Below are positions 1 through 9,227 of a stretch of 64,000 nucleotides of DNA, in pieces. The stretch is from the NCBI GenBank assembly GCA_001599355.1, contig BCGQ01000006.1, positions 496,001-560,000 of the forward strand, in the 5' to 3' direction. The translations under genes and the position numbers were made by a program. Below the pieces are notes generated by a model. It was not told the DNA's origin and did not search any database. It saw only the letters and a list, made by a program, of their open reading frames with translations. Source of the stretch: Nakazawaea peltata (Eukaryota; Ascomycota; Pichiomycetes; Alaninales; Pachysolenaceae). Position 1 is the first letter of the stretch, and every line of letters starts with the position of its first letter.

Positions 1-326
1 TCACCTGCAGACTTGGGTGTCGTCCGTCGTGTCATTTGTTTCTCAGGCCGATGCATGATCTCTGATGACACAAGTAACATGAACGAGGGGCCGTATGCCC
101 TAGTTATTTTGTGGGGACGAATCAGAAAACAATGTCACAGTTCTCAATTAGTGCTAATTAGGTTTTATATTTTTTTTTTTTGGTATCCCCTTGTGAAATA
201 TAAATTCTAGCGATATTGCCCTATTTACATATCATATCCTCAATTTCAACAGTTAATACCAAGTATTAAGACTCGCTAATTAATACCTGTCTAACAGAAA
301 ATAAATATAAAAAATACTTGCACAAG
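1..326. other. Left edge and HGT1 upstream region
   Basis: No gene is supported here. A short open frame near the left edge begins with TTG and looks like noise. The stretch carries a poly-T run near 170-181 and becomes AT-rich towards the transporter start, as expected for a yeast promoter and leader. I see no clear TATA box. Confidence 0.6.
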
Positions 327-1943
327 ATGAGAGGTAAAGGTACTAATCGTTTGTCAGACTACTACGACAAGTGGCCAAAAACATATAATATTTACTCTAT
401 CGCTGCTATTGCTACCGTTGGAGGTTTATTGTTCGGTTTCGATATTTCCTCTGTTTCTTCTTTTGTTTCTCAAAAGGACTATGTTGAGTTTTTCCACCAT
501 CCTTCCAGTCTTGCCCAAGGTGGTATTACCCTGGCCATGGCTGGAGGTTCGTTCGTTGCTTCTTTGATCAACCCATTTATCACTGATCCTTTAGGTCGTC
601 GTGTTTCGATGCAGTTGGCTTCTTTGTTATGGATGATTGGTCTGCTGGTCCAGAGTTCTTCTAGAAACCAAGCCCAGTTGATTATCGGTCGTTTCATTTC
701 TGGTTTGGGTATCGGTGTTCTGACATCTACCATTCCTTCTTACTGTTCTGAGGTTGCTCCAAAGCGTAGCAGAGGTTTGATTGGATGTCTTTTCCAATGG
801 GCTGTCGCTTGGGGTATCATGATCATGTTCTTCATTGGTTATGGTTGTTCTCAAATTGTCGGAACTGCCTCTTTCAGAACTGCTTGGGCTCTTCAAATTG
901 TCCCAGGTTTGCTTTTGTTCTTCGGTATTGTTTTCTTGCCTGAATCTCCTCGTTGGTTGGCTAACCATGGTAGATGGGATGAGCTGGAGTACATCGTTGG
1001 ACAAGTTAATGCTAAGGGTGACATGACTAACAAAGATGTCATCATTGAATTGGAAGAAATCAAAGAGCAGGTTCTCATTGATGAACAATCCGGTGCCGTT
1101 TCCTACTTAGAATTATTCAACAAGAGAAACATTACCAGAACTATGGTTGGTGTTTCTGCTCAAACGTGGCAACAATTATGTGGTATGAACGTTATGATGT
1201 ACTATATCGTTTATATTTTCGAGATGGCTGGTGTCACTGGTAACACTAACTTGGTTGCTTCTTCTATTCAATACGTCTTGATGACTGTTATGACTGTTCC
1301 ATCTTTCTTCTTGATCGACAGAATCGGTAGAAGACCATTGTTATTGATCGGTAGTGTTCTTATGTGTACCTGGTTGTTTGCCGTCGCTGGTTTGTTGGCC
1401 AACTACTCGTACCCAGTTAGTGATGTCGATGGTAACTCCAACATCACTATTCTGATTCCAACTTCAAGTAAGGCTGCCTCCCATGCCGTTATTGCTTGTT
1501 CATACCTTTTCGTTTGTTCTTTCTCTCCAACATGGGGTCCAGTTATTTGGTTGTACAACTCTGAGATTTTCCCAACTGTTCAAAGAGCCAAGGCAAACGG
1601 TCTTACAACTGCCACCAACTGGATTTTCAACTTTGCTTTGGCCATGTTCGTCCCATCTCTGTTCAAGAACATTACTTGGAAGACTTATATCATCTTTGGT
1701 GTTTTCTGTGTCTTCATGACTTTCCAAGTCTACTTCACCTTCCCAGAGACCAAGGGTAAGACCTTGGAAGAGATCACTCAAATTTGGGACGAGAAGATTC
1801 CAGCTTGGAAATCTGCTTCTTATGTTCCAGAAATGCCAGTCGGTCTCGACGACGACAAGGAGACAACTCAGCACAAGGAAGATGCTTCTTCTATCGAATC
1901 CAATGCCGAGGACAACGAGAAGCCTACTGCTCAAAATGTCTAA
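327..1943 (+). CDS. HGT1: High-affinity hexose (glucose) transporter, MFS sugar porter
   Basis: Plasma-membrane glucose/H+ or facilitated sugar uptake protein of the major facilitator superfamily, 538 residues, the usual size. The chosen start is the ATG at 327; an upstream in-frame TTG at 318 is not a credible start. Twelve membrane spans are visible, with sugar-porter signatures DPLGRR after span 2, PESPRWL before the central loop, DRIGRRP in the second half and PETKGKTLEEI near the C-terminus. The segment WQQLCGMNVMMYYIVYIF matches, from memory, Kluyveromyces lactis Hgt1 closely. CTG codons at 642, 645 and 1659 give MIG-AA-VQSS and FVPS-A-FKN, where the family has Ala. The tail is acidic and hydrophilic. 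Function is inferred from family; the exact sugar is not proven. Confidence 0.93.
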   Translation: MRGKGTNRLSDYYDKWPKTYNIYSIAAIATVGGLLFGFDISSVSSFVSQKDYVEFFHHPSSLAQGGITLAMAGGSFVASLINPFITDPLGRRVSMQLASLLWMIGLLVQSSSRNQAQLIIGRFISGLGIGVLTSTIPSYCSEVAPKRSRGLIGCLFQWAVAWGIMIMFFIGYGCSQIVGTASFRTAWALQIVPGLLLFFGIVFLPESPRWLANHGRWDELEYIVGQVNAKGDMTNKDVIIELEEIKEQVLIDEQSGAVSYLELFNKRNITRTMVGVSAQTWQQLCGMNVMMYYIVYIFEMAGVTGNTNLVASSIQYVLMTVMTVPSFFLIDRIGRRPLLLIGSVLMCTWLFAVAGLLANYSYPVSDVDGNSNITILIPTSSKAASHAVIACSYLFVCSFSPTWGPVIWLYNSEIFPTVQRAKANGLTTATNWIFNFALAMFVPSLFKNITWKTYIIFGVFCVFMTFQVYFTFPETKGKTLEEITQIWDEKIPAWKSASYVPEMPVGLDDDKETTQHKEDASSIESNAEDNEKPTAQNV

Positions 1944-2232
1944 TGGGATTCAACTTGTTCAATTGATTTTTTAGTATCCCCTGTGGTCCTCTTCTTAGTC
2001 ACGCTTAAGAATCACCCCCAATTTGATCTCCTAATTGGGTATTTTGTCGCGCACCATGCAACTTTTTCTCCCCCTAAGAGACGATGAGCAGAAATGTTCA
2101 GGGCTTGAAGGGGACTGGAGGTTTATATGGGTATATAAAATAATATACGATGAAGTTGGAAACTACATATATCAAATTCTACGTAGAAGTGTATTAATAT
2201 TGATTCTATTTTATTGTGACCAGCACATTTTC

Positions 2233-2589
2233 TTAAACAGAAAGCAGTTTTATAATATCGGACTCTGAGTTGGACCATTCAATCTTTAAATTCTTTCCAA
2301 ATACAATGTCATTCTGTAGAGACCTCATGGCTATTCCTGCATCTGTGACACTGGTGAACAGAACATGCAGTTGACCTCTCATTTTTGGCGACTTAACAAG
2401 TGTAATATCTATCACCTCTCCATAAGTGGAGAATAAAATATAGAGCTGTTCTTTGAGCATTTGTTTGTTAAACTTGTCATTCAAATTCTTTATATACAAG
2501 GTGTGGCATGGTTTTGGTTCTAATTTCTGTTTCTTCGAAGCTGGTTCTTGTGAACCTTCTTCAAGAGGTCTGCTTGCTTTAGTAGGCAT
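2233..2589 (-). CDS. MSL1: U2 snRNP protein B''-like (U1A/U2B'' family), single RRM
   Basis: Spliceosome component that binds a U2 snRNA stem-loop; yeast Msl1 is the reduced, single-RRM member of the U1A/U2B'' family. The protein is 118 residues (yeast Msl1 is about 111). One RRM fills residues about 30-113, with RNP2 LYIKNL and RNP1 MRGQLHVLF. The order TLYIKNLNDKF, then KMRGQ, then SDSDII-like SESDIIKLL closely follows human U1A/U2B''. The start is the ATG at 2589; a longer frame would need GTG. It converges on HGT1, with 289 bases between the ends. Family assignment is firm; U2 rather than U1 is inferred from the small size and single RRM. Confidence 0.85.
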   Translation of the reverse strand: MPTKASRPLEEGSQEPASKKQKLEPKPCHTLYIKNLNDKFNKQMLKEQLYILFSTYGEVIDITLVKSPKMRGQLHVLFTSVTDAGIAMRSLQNDIVFGKNLKIEWSNSESDIIKLLSV

Positions 2590-3195
2590 CTCCAAACTGT
2601 ACACCTTCAGTGTAAACCATCAGTGTAAAGCTTGTGTTTTTTTTTCTAAAAATTCTCAATTTTTTTTTCTCCGTCTTGAGCAACTTTTTCTCCTTTATTT
2701 AAGCTTCTCGTACTTGAGTCAATAATTTCTCCTAATTGTACTGTAAAATTTCTCCTTTCGTTAGGTTTCTCGTACTAAAATTTCTCCTCCATACTTTCGT
2801 GTGCATGACCTCACTGCATTGATTTATCAAAAACTTCTCCGTTTTGGCGATACTCAGGGGAAGATAACCAAAGATATTCTTGGATATCGGACAGAAGAAG
2901 CATCGAACGATCACAACTTTTTACCCACTCCATCTACATCCCAATCCGCTACAAGGGCACCAGCCACACAACATTAATCATTTCATTCACCACCCTCCTC
3001 TCCCCCTTACCTCCCTCAACATCACCTGAAAAATCAGGAGAAATTTTGTTCATTTTTTCCCTAATTTTCTCAATTTCCACCCTCATTTTATTTCCTCTCC
3101 AATTTTATCTCTTCTGTGTGTTATCGAAAGGGGGCTCAATATTTTTTATTGTGCATTTGCGGCGGTATCATTAGAGAAGACTCAATTGCGTGGAA
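2590..3195. other. Divergent intergenic region MSL1 / Myb-like gene
   Basis: This divergent promoter is rich in TTCTCC elements: at least six between 2655 and 2840, plus an inverted copy near 3035. It also contains an ATG-less open stretch (2765-2977, listed separately) and a CGGCGGT element at 3160-3166, thirty bases before the Myb-like ATG. The stretch 2980-3120 is pyrimidine-rich. Confidence 0.5.
2765..2977 (+). other. Possible coding exon or gene relic, 70 codons, no ATG
   Basis: The frame is open from just after a TAG (2762-2764) to a TAA (2975-2977). Its translation looks protein-like, with a probable helical segment HDLTALIYQKLLRFGDTQGK followed by ITKDILGY and a Ser/Thr/Pro-rich tail. 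No ATG lies in frame, and none occurs between 2590 and 2764, so a simple upstream first exon is not visible. The preceding TTCGTTAG could be a 3' splice site, but no TACTAAC branch point was found. It could be a terminal exon, a non-AUG gene, a relic or chance. I do not recognise the protein. Confidence 0.2.
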
Positions 3196-4782
3196 ATGTC
3201 ATCATTTGGTATCCCTCAGATGGACCAGATGATGTCTTCGAATCAACAGCGCCTGCTGCTGCTGGCGCTGCTGCTGGTTCTGGATTTACAACAGTCACAA
3301 CTGGACGCCTCGTCGATAATCGCCCATCAATTACAACATCAAAATGGGAATCTGCCTCCCGACTCACTGCTGGTGCTGCTGGTTCTGCATCAGGTTCTGC
3401 TGGCTCAGCTGCTGCTGGCCCATCGCAATCAAGATCTGACTGGTTCAAGGGACCCATCTCCCACCGTCAATGGTCTGTCTCCACGATCTCTGGATGATCT
3501 GCCAGATATCAAATCTGATGATGTTGTCGAAGACACAAAGAATTCTAGGTATGTAAGCAGAAAACCATACACTGAAGAGGAAGTGTTTGCATTGATCGAT
3601 CTGTTCGCCAAATTCTCCTCGAATGGGTTGAATTTGAAGCAGAGGTTTACAAAGAATGGGCTGGCCAAGACTTTGAATTCTCTTATTGCTGAAGAAATGT
3701 GCCTGAGATTCCCGAATTCTTTGAAAGTGTTCGATAAGGAGAATATCCGTAAGAAGTTGGATGAGATTAGGATCGAGTACATGGTCTTCAGATACTTATT
3801 ATACAAGAGTTCAGGGTTTGGATGGTTGGTAAGTGAGGGAAGATTTAATATGGAATATTCAAACTTGGATTTCTACAGGACTCAATATTTGGAAATGGGA
3901 GGTCAATTGAATGGTAAATCTGATACGTTCAAGAAGTTGATGAAACATGGTAACTTCTATCTTTATCATTATCATGAATTGATTGGAAGGAACACTCATT
4001 TTGGTCTTGAATTTGATAAGAACCATGCTCAGTCTGTTGTCAGTATGGAGAATGATATGATACCACCACAACAACTGCCGTCGCCTCCTCTGTCTAATGG
4101 AGCAACACTGAGATCTCCAACTCATGGACGTCAAAGGCAACCAAAGACAAATAATATGTCACCTAATTCCGCAGTTGGTACATCAGTTAACCCACTGAAT
4201 ATCCCAGCTCAACAACAAGCCAATGGAAATGGTGTAGTGAATGTTGGTAAGATGTCTAAACAGCAACAACAACAGCAAGCCCTGGCTCTGGCTCAACAAC
4301 TGCAGCAACTGCAAGTGCTGGCTCTGGCTCAACAACAGCTGCTGCAACAACAGGCTCAAGCCCAAGCTCAAGCCCAAGCTCAAGCCCAAGCTCAAGCCCA
4401 AGCTCAAGCCCAAGCACAAGCACAAGCACAAGCCCAAGCTCAAGCGCAACAACAACAGGCCCTACAACAAGCTCTGAAAAGATCATTCACAAATGCCTTT
4501 GATTATAACAGAATCTCGGCAGCGGCAGCCCTGGCCGTAGCATCAAACGATCGTCCTCCGACTCACCATCAACCTCCACCTATCCCATCTCATTTCCCAA
4601 CCTCGACCTTAGAGGATGAGCTATTGATGGAATTCGCAATGCAATTGAACGCAGATGAACCAAACGTGTTCAAATTCAACAAAATTTGTGAGTTGATCGA
4701 GAAATATCGCGTAGTGAGAAGGCTCCTACTCTCGAGTAATTACGATTACGAATATAAAAAGAGATGCTTGAGGCAATTCTAA
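3196..4782 (+). CDS. Myb/SANT-like DNA-binding protein with Gln-Ala repeat tract
   Basis: Probable transcription regulator of 528 residues. The ATG at 3196 gives MSSFGIPQMDQMM; the longer frame begins with GTG. Residues about 121-245 resemble a Myb/SANT-like domain (Myb_DNA-bind_3 type), with the acidic-aromatic opening KPYTEEEVFALIDLF, a basic middle helix and the family's closing KSSGFGW. Residues 386-417 are sixteen perfect Gln-Ala pairs, flanked by Q/A-rich sequence. The N-terminal 100 residues are dense in CTG; read as Leu they form false hydrophobic runs, read as Ala they form a low-complexity Ala/Gln/Ser linker that fits the rest of the protein. A basic ending, KKRCLRQF, closes it. DNA binding is inferred from the domain; targets and exact orthologue are unknown to me. 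Confidence 0.75.
   Translation: MSSFGIPQMDQMMSSNQQRLLLLALLLVLDLQQSQLDASSIIAHQLQHQNGNLPPDSLLVLLVLHQVLLAQLLLAHRNQDLTGSRDPSPTVNGLSPRSLDDLPDIKSDDVVEDTKNSRYVSRKPYTEEEVFALIDLFAKFSSNGLNLKQRFTKNGLAKTLNSLIAEEMCLRFPNSLKVFDKENIRKKLDEIRIEYMVFRYLLYKSSGFGWLVSEGRFNMEYSNLDFYRTQYLEMGGQLNGKSDTFKKLMKHGNFYLYHYHELIGRNTHFGLEFDKNHAQSVVSMENDMIPPQQLPSPPLSNGATLRSPTHGRQRQPKTNNMSPNSAVGTSVNPLNIPAQQQANGNGVVNVGKMSKQQQQQQALALAQQLQQLQVLALAQQQLLQQQAQAQAQAQAQAQAQAQAQAQAQAQAQAQAQAQQQQALQQALKRSFTNAFDYNRISAAAALAVASNDRPPTHHQPPPIPSHFPTSTLEDELLMEFAMQLNADEPNVFKFNKICELIEKYRVVRRLLLSSNYDYEYKKRCLRQF
4351..4446 (+). repeat. CAR-GCN hexanucleotide repeat coding for (Gln-Ala)16
   Basis: An almost perfect array of CAA/CAG alternating with GCT/GCC/GCA/GCG, in frame within the Myb-like gene, encodes sixteen Gln-Ala pairs. 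Upstream CTG codons at matching alternate positions (CTG-GCT and CAA-CTG) fit the same Gln/Ala pattern only if CTG is Ala. Such arrays are length-variable by slippage. Confidence 0.9.
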
Positions 4783-5813
4783 TGGTGCTTATGTAAATTT
4801 TAGTTCAGCTCTTTATATATTTCAGTTAATAGATTTTAGAATCGATCATATTCTACTCCTCTCCACCATAAATTCATGGTCAGACTAGGGAAAAAGTATC
4901 ATTTTCGGCTAGACGCAGCAAAGAGATCTGGTTGGGTAGCTTTGAAGGTTGAATAAAGTTAGGTAATTGTGCATAAAACGTTGTGACAAAGACACGGCAC
5001 ATGGAGATCACAGAATTGTGGTGAGCATGAGATTTGTGTATTCTTTAGTTTGAGTTGTCTGAGTTCTCACCTGTTCTCACCTGTTCTCTCCACCTTCAGC
5101 TTATGGACCGGTCTAATGCGCTAATGCGCTAATGCGTTAATGCGGCAGCTAAAAATACCTGCGGAAGTAATGCGGCAACTAAAAACTTAAGCTGCGAGGG
5201 GTCTTTTTGTCGTGGACACACTACTTCCCAAATAGGAAGTCGGAGAAGGAAGAACGTGGAACAATCGGAACTGATAAAACGTCGAGTTTACCCTAAAATC
5301 TTCTGATAATCGATCATCAAGGTCAACTAAACGTCCAAACCTCACTTCAACCCTTAACTAAGCCCCAACTACTCTCCCCATCTCTTTTAGCCTCCCCCTC
5401 CCCCAACTCTCTCCTCCTTTGCTACTACTCAATTGAGTAATTTTTCCTGAACAAAGCGAAAAAATATCAAAAAGAAAAAAAAATAGAGAAAAAAAGGAAA
5501 AAGTAGACGGAGAACGCTATACAAACAAATAGATAGGAGAGCACTGGAGGTCAGATACGCTGGATTGCACATAATACGAGTATTTAAGCAGTTGGATATC
5601 GACTTTCAAGTACTGTGATTTGGAATTTGGTGGCATTATATAGAGACTCTACATTTTTATCATCAGCGTGTGACCAAACATTTCTCACTAGTTAGTCAAC
5701 CTTAAAGCATTGGAATATTGATGGGAGTATCGCATTAAATCACATCATATCAATCCTATTTCATCCCAGGATATTACAGACCCGCTTTATCATCTCATTT
5801 TAGATATCATACC
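4783..5813. other. Intergenic region upstream of PSR1
   Basis: About 1 kb without a supported gene. It contains an 8-bp tandem repeat (5113-5144), a nearby duplicated segment AATGCGGCARCTAAAAA (from about 5139 and 5169), an MCM1-like box at 5227-5236, a pyrimidine-rich run (5345-5420) and an A-rich purine tract (5456-5515). The last 300 bases look like a long 5' leader for PSR1. Confidence 0.55.
5113..5144 (+). repeat. Tandem 8-mer CTAATGCG, four copies
   Basis: Three perfect CTAATGCG units are followed by one TTAATGCG. The last unit runs into a short duplicated segment, giving a compact repeat cluster in the PSR1 upstream region. Confidence 0.85.
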
Positions 5814-7001
5814 ATGTCATTTGTATCTTCGTTATTGTGCTGTTTTGGCGGCGGTGCTGATGACGGAGCACATGAAAATACCGTGAGATCCAACCGAGAC
5901 CCTAAAAGGCTATCCCCGGCTCAATCGAATATACAGAAATCATTAGCAGCATCTATCAGTCATGCGCCTCATGCGAAAGTGGATCCAAATCTGAAACCTG
6001 CCCTGACTTCTTCAAGTAAAGTTAGTGGGTCTGCCGCTGCATCAAACTCAAAGACTACACTGCTGCCAGCCTCTAAGGTTGTCATTGATGGAGTCGAAAC
6101 AACTTACAAAGATTCCAGTGATAGTTCAAAAGATACGCAATCGCTTAATGTTCACGATGAGACCACCATAATCGATGCTTCTGAGGATTCGGAAGGACCT
6201 AACCTGGACAAAAGAAACCTTCGACAATCTCGCACTTTGAATGATGACAGCACAGGACATATCGCAGACAATGAACAGGATGACGCAGATTTCAGTCTGC
6301 AGCAAACAGAACGTAACTCCAACTATTCAACATCTACATCTTCATCTCAAAACAATGCAGCCGATAGAGACTCGGAGGAGTACCTCGACTACGAAAAGGA
6401 ACAAGAACTTGACTTGACTCATTTCCAACCAGGACAAAGTTTCACCGAATCTGGATGGTTATTAAATCCTGCCGTTGGCGAATTACTGAAAAGAAAATGT
6501 CTTATATTGGATTTAGACGAAACCTTGGTGCATTCTTCTTTCAAATACGTCAGACAACTGGATTTCGTAATACCTGTTGAAATAGAGGGCCAAGTACACA
6601 ACGTTTATGTGATCAAAAGACCAGGTGTCGATGAGTTTTTGAGAAAAGTATCCGAATGGTACGAGGTCGTCGTATTCACTGCTAGTGTCTCCCGTTACGG
6701 TGATCCATTATTAGATATACTCGATAAAGAACGGACAATTCATCATAGATTATTCAGAGATTCTTGTTACAACTACCAAGGAAACTACATCAAGAACCTC
6801 TCACAACTTGGTCGTGACTTGAAGGATGTTATCATCATCGATAACTCCCCTGCCAGTTATATCTTTCATCCGCTGCATGCAGTTCCAATCAGTAGTTGGT
6901 TCAGTGATACTCATGATTGTGAATTACTCGACATCCTTCCACTTCTCAAAGATCTTAGTACTATCGATGATGTGAGAATGAGTTTGGATATCAATTTATA
7001 G
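5814..7001 (+). CDS. PSR1: Psr1/Psr2-type plasma-membrane phosphatase (HAD/FCP1-like)
   Basis: Protein phosphatase of 395 residues in the CTD-phosphatase-like HAD family; in S. cerevisiae Psr1/Psr2 sit at the plasma membrane and act in sodium and general stress response with Whi2. The N-terminus [10 protein letters not shown] keeps the two cysteines (9 and 10) that are palmitoylated in Psr1. Residues about 30-200 are a Ser/Asp-rich linker. The catalytic domain begins at [16 protein letters not shown], with the nucleophile/acid pair D233 and D235 in DLDET, then [26 protein letters not shown] and [13 protein letters not shown]. This C-terminal half is nearly identical in pattern to Psr1. Residue 2 is Ser, so N-myristoylation seen in MG-starting relatives is not expected. 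It is transcribed towards SOF1. Confidence 0.93.
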   Translation: MSFVSSLLCCFGGGADDGAHENTVRSNRDPKRLSPAQSNIQKSLAASISHAPHAKVDPNLKPALTSSSKVSGSAAASNSKTTLLPASKVVIDGVETTYKDSSDSSKDTQSLNVHDETTIIDASEDSEGPNLDKRNLRQSRTLNDDSTGHIADNEQDDADFSLQQTERNSNYSTSTSSSQNNAADRDSEEYLDYEKEQELDLTHFQPGQSFTESGWLLNPAVGELLKRKCLILDLDETLVHSSFKYVRQLDFVIPVEIEGQVHNVYVIKRPGVDEFLRKVSEWYEVVVFTASVSRYGDPLLDILDKERTIHHRLFRDSCYNYQGNYIKNLSQLGRDLKDVIIIDNSPASYIFHPLHAVPISSWFSDTHDCELLDILPLLKDLSTIDDVRMSLDINL

Positions 7002-7083
7002 TCTCGCTTCACCATGCTCAGATTTTATTTCTTTGGGTTGATTTCAGTTCATCAAATGTTACAAATTAATAAATATTTTATTG

Positions 7084-8475
7084 TTATTTATCATCATTAA
7101 AAGCTTGTCCCATAACATGTTTCTCTCTTTCACTCTTGAATGGAATAGAACCTTTCTTAGAATGTCTTCTTTCGTTGTTCTCTCTTCTCTTAAGACTCTC
7201 GATCTCAATCCTCTTGATCTCAGCTGCCTTCTTAACCACAATTGGAACATGTCTGTGTCTCGAGATACGTTTGATTTCAGGCATGTTCTGGAATCTTTCT
7301 TTCAATTTCTCATCGTATTCCAATTTAGCTCTCATTCTAGACGATTTAGCACCAGATCTCTCACTCAGTTTAGATCTCCAAAGTCTTACATTTCCATCGT
7401 CAGATCCACTGAGAACATACTTGGAATCCATAGAAAACTTGACAACGAAGACATGTTGCATACGTTTTGTATGGTAAATATCACGAGAATGACCTTTTCT
7501 GACATCGAATAATCTGATGGTCTTATCATAGGATCCGGTGACGATTTCTTGACCAGTAGGAGAGAAATCAACGTCCATTACAGCGGAGACATGATCTTTG
7601 AATACATTGATCGATCTCTTCAAGTTACGCATATCCCAGTAGTAACAGTTATGATCTTCTGAAGCAGTGACAAAATTGAACAGTTCCATAGGATTCCACA
7701 GCACACAATTCGATCTTAAACTTGTCTTAACTTTTTGAGTAGGAGTATTTGTTCTCAAATCATACAATATTATACTGTTGTCAGAACCTGTAGACAGAAT
7801 GACGTCTGTCTCGGTCATATTGAACTTGACAGAGGTGACATTATCAGCACCCCAAGATAAGTTCGAGATAGGTTTAGATCTTTGCATATCCCATAATTCG
7901 ATTTCTGCACCACCAGTGACAAATGAACCATTAGATCTATGATGATCAACGGTCTTAAAAGCATGTTCTCCAATCCATGTCTTAACTAAACCTTTACTTG
8001 AGATGGCATCATGGTCGAAATCTTCTGAAATATTTTGTCCATAATTCGACTCATTTGAAACATCCCAAAGCTTAATAGTCTTATCATCTCCACTAGAAAG
8101 TAATCTGTTACTTTGTGGTGTCACTACTAACCCGGTGACCATGCCATAATGCAGTTTATATGAGTAAGTTTCTTCACGAGAGGTCAAATCCCAATACTTA
8201 ATGAACCCTTCACCATCTCCTGTGGCAGTCTTGTTGACCACTTTCATGTTCTTCAGAATCAGATACACTCCGTCTCTATGACCACGTCCCAATTGGCCAA
8301 TAAATGGCTGGGCAAACATCCTTTCCATCTTAGTGGCATTTAACAGTTTGGTGTATTCACGAGCCCTTTCGAAGGGGTGTAAGGAGGGGTCCAAATTCCT
8401 GGGCAACAGTGATTCCTGGGTATTTCTGACCGGCACATAAGTGTCGGAGGATCTACTGATCGTTTTAATCTTCAT
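7084..8475 (-). CDS. SOF1: Sof1, WD40 protein of the U3 snoRNP / SSU processome
   Basis: Nucleolar 18S rRNA-processing factor, 463 residues (S. cerevisiae Sof1 is 489). The N-terminus MKIKTISRSSDTYVPVR and the following NLDPSLHPFERAREY are hallmarks of the Sof1/DCAF13 family. Seven WD-type repeats run through residues about 60-370; clear ones end in IKLWDVS, IELWDMQ, IILYDLR, YYWDMR, IRLFDVR and VRLWRSK. A highly basic tail (residues 375-463) is typical and contains ERFQNMPEIKRISRHRHVP. It shares a 115-bp divergent promoter with the 27K-like gene; that promoter holds RRPE-like A/T elements expected for ribosome-biogenesis genes. Confidence 0.95.
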   Translation of the reverse strand: MKIKTISRSSDTYVPVRNTQESLLPRNLDPSLHPFERAREYTKLLNATKMERMFAQPFIGQLGRGHRDGVYLILKNMKVVNKTATGDGEGFIKYWDLTSREETYSYKLHYGMVTGLVVTPQSNRLLSSGDDKTIKLWDVSNESNYGQNISEDFDHDAISSKGLVKTWIGEHAFKTVDHHRSNGSFVTGGAEIELWDMQRSKPISNLSWGADNVTSVKFNMTETDVILSTGSDNSIILYDLRTNTPTQKVKTSLRSNCVLWNPMELFNFVTASEDHNCYYWDMRNLKRSINVFKDHVSAVMDVDFSPTGQEIVTGSYDKTIRLFDVRKGHSRDIYHTKRMQHVFVVKFSMDSKYVLSGSDDGNVRLWRSKLSERSGAKSSRMRAKLEYDEKLKERFQNMPEIKRISRHRHVPIVVKKAAEIKRIEIESLKRRENNERRHSKKGSIPFKSEREKHVMGQAFNDDK

Positions 8476-8532
8476 TTTATCGTTTCCGAGGGTCTCGTCA
8501 ATCCAGTCGATGCCTTAGCGCTGCTCTTCTCT

Positions 8533-8564
8533 AAAATTTTTTTATGCGAAGAGGAAAAATTTTT
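8533..8564. promoter_or_regulatory. RRPE-like elements in SOF1 promoter
   Basis: Two A-run/T-run elements, AAAATTTTTTT at 8533-8543 and AAAAATTTTT at 8555-8564, lie 58-90 bases before the SOF1 ATG. They resemble the rRNA-processing element (core TGAAAAATTTT) common before yeast ribosome-biogenesis genes. No perfect PAC core was found. Confidence 0.4.
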
Positions 8565-8590
8565 AAGAAATTCTAAGGAAAATTTCTTTT

Positions 8591-9208
8591 ATGCTCTGGT
8601 TTTATTTGATTTATTTGACCCCTTTAGAGATGAGAAGAGGAGAGGAGAAAGAGGGGAGGAGATTGAGACGAGTTGAAGGTGAGGAAGTGATGAGTGGGAA
8701 GAAGATTCAGATCAATATCGGCAAGAACCGAGATAGAAGTCCGGTGAGAAATGAATCTGTGGAGTATCGAGAACGTGAGCCAGTGGCGCGTTTGAATACC
8801 ACCCACCATCAACAAGTCAACCGTATAGAGGCCAGTGAGACAGGTGATGGAAATGAAGTAGAGAAGGTGAAAAAGACAGATCTGGGTATTAATAAGGAAA
8901 AAACACCCCCATTAGACGTCAATTCTACACCACTGCGCGGTAGAAGTAAAAATATCACACGAGCCGAACCGGAAACTCAAGTCATGGTGGATCCAGATAT
9001 GCTGCTGATGATGGGGTTCGGTGGGTTTGGGTCTACGAAGAATAAAAAAGTCGAAGGTTCCAACGTTTATGGAGCTCTGCAACTGAAGAAATCAGAGTAT
9101 CGTCAATATATGAATAGAGATAAAGGGTTCAACCGTTCGTTATCACCTACAGCTCAAGAGAAGAAGGAACTACGACACCAAAAGGCGTTGAAGAAATCGT
9201 CTAAATGA
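8591..9208 (+). CDS. U4/U6.U5 tri-snRNP 27 kDa (SNRNP27)-like splicing protein
   Basis: Splicing factor whose C-terminal block MMGFGGFGSTKNKKVEG, then EYRQYMNRDKGFNR, is the diagnostic SNRNP27 (27K, RY-1) motif of the tri-snRNP. The N-terminal part is charged and Ser/Arg-containing, as in the human protein. The longest ATG frame starts at 8591 (205 residues), but its first 12 residues are oddly hydrophobic for a nuclear protein; ATGs at 8630 and 8690 (MSGKKIQINIGKN) are good alternatives. Two CTG codons in the conserved region give VYGA-A-Q-A-KKSEYRQ, where relatives have Ala-rich sequence. I recall no S. cerevisiae counterpart. It converges on IPI3 with only 19 bases between. Confidence 0.85.
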   Translation: MLWFYLIYLTPLEMRRGEEKEGRRLRRVEGEEVMSGKKIQINIGKNRDRSPVRNESVEYREREPVARLNTTHHQQVNRIEASETGDGNEVEKVKKTDLGINKEKTPPLDVNSTPLRGRSKNITRAEPETQVMVDPDMLLMMGFGGFGSTKNKKVEGSNVYGALQLKKSEYRQYMNRDKGFNRSLSPTAQEKKELRHQKALKKSSK

Positions 9209-9227
9209 TAGTTTAATGTTCTTATAA

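Noticed and set aside
13-210. Open frame at the left edge
   Set aside because: Begins with TTG, ends in a poly-T-coded Phe run and shows no domain.
627-1088. Long minus-strand open frame inside HGT1
   Set aside because: It lies opposite a highly conserved transporter, has no recognisable domain and arises from codon bias of the sense gene.
3196-3450. Signal peptide or membrane span in the Myb-like protein
   Set aside because: The hydrophobic runs depend on reading CTG as Leu, which the window contradicts.
4183-4486. Leu- or Lys-rich open frames across the Gln-Ala repeat
   Set aside because: Low-complexity shadows of the CAR-GCN array in other frames.
7081-7512. Plus-strand frames opposite the SOF1 C-terminus
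   Set aside because: The SOF1 reading is family-conserved; the opposite frames start in its 3' flank and show no domain.
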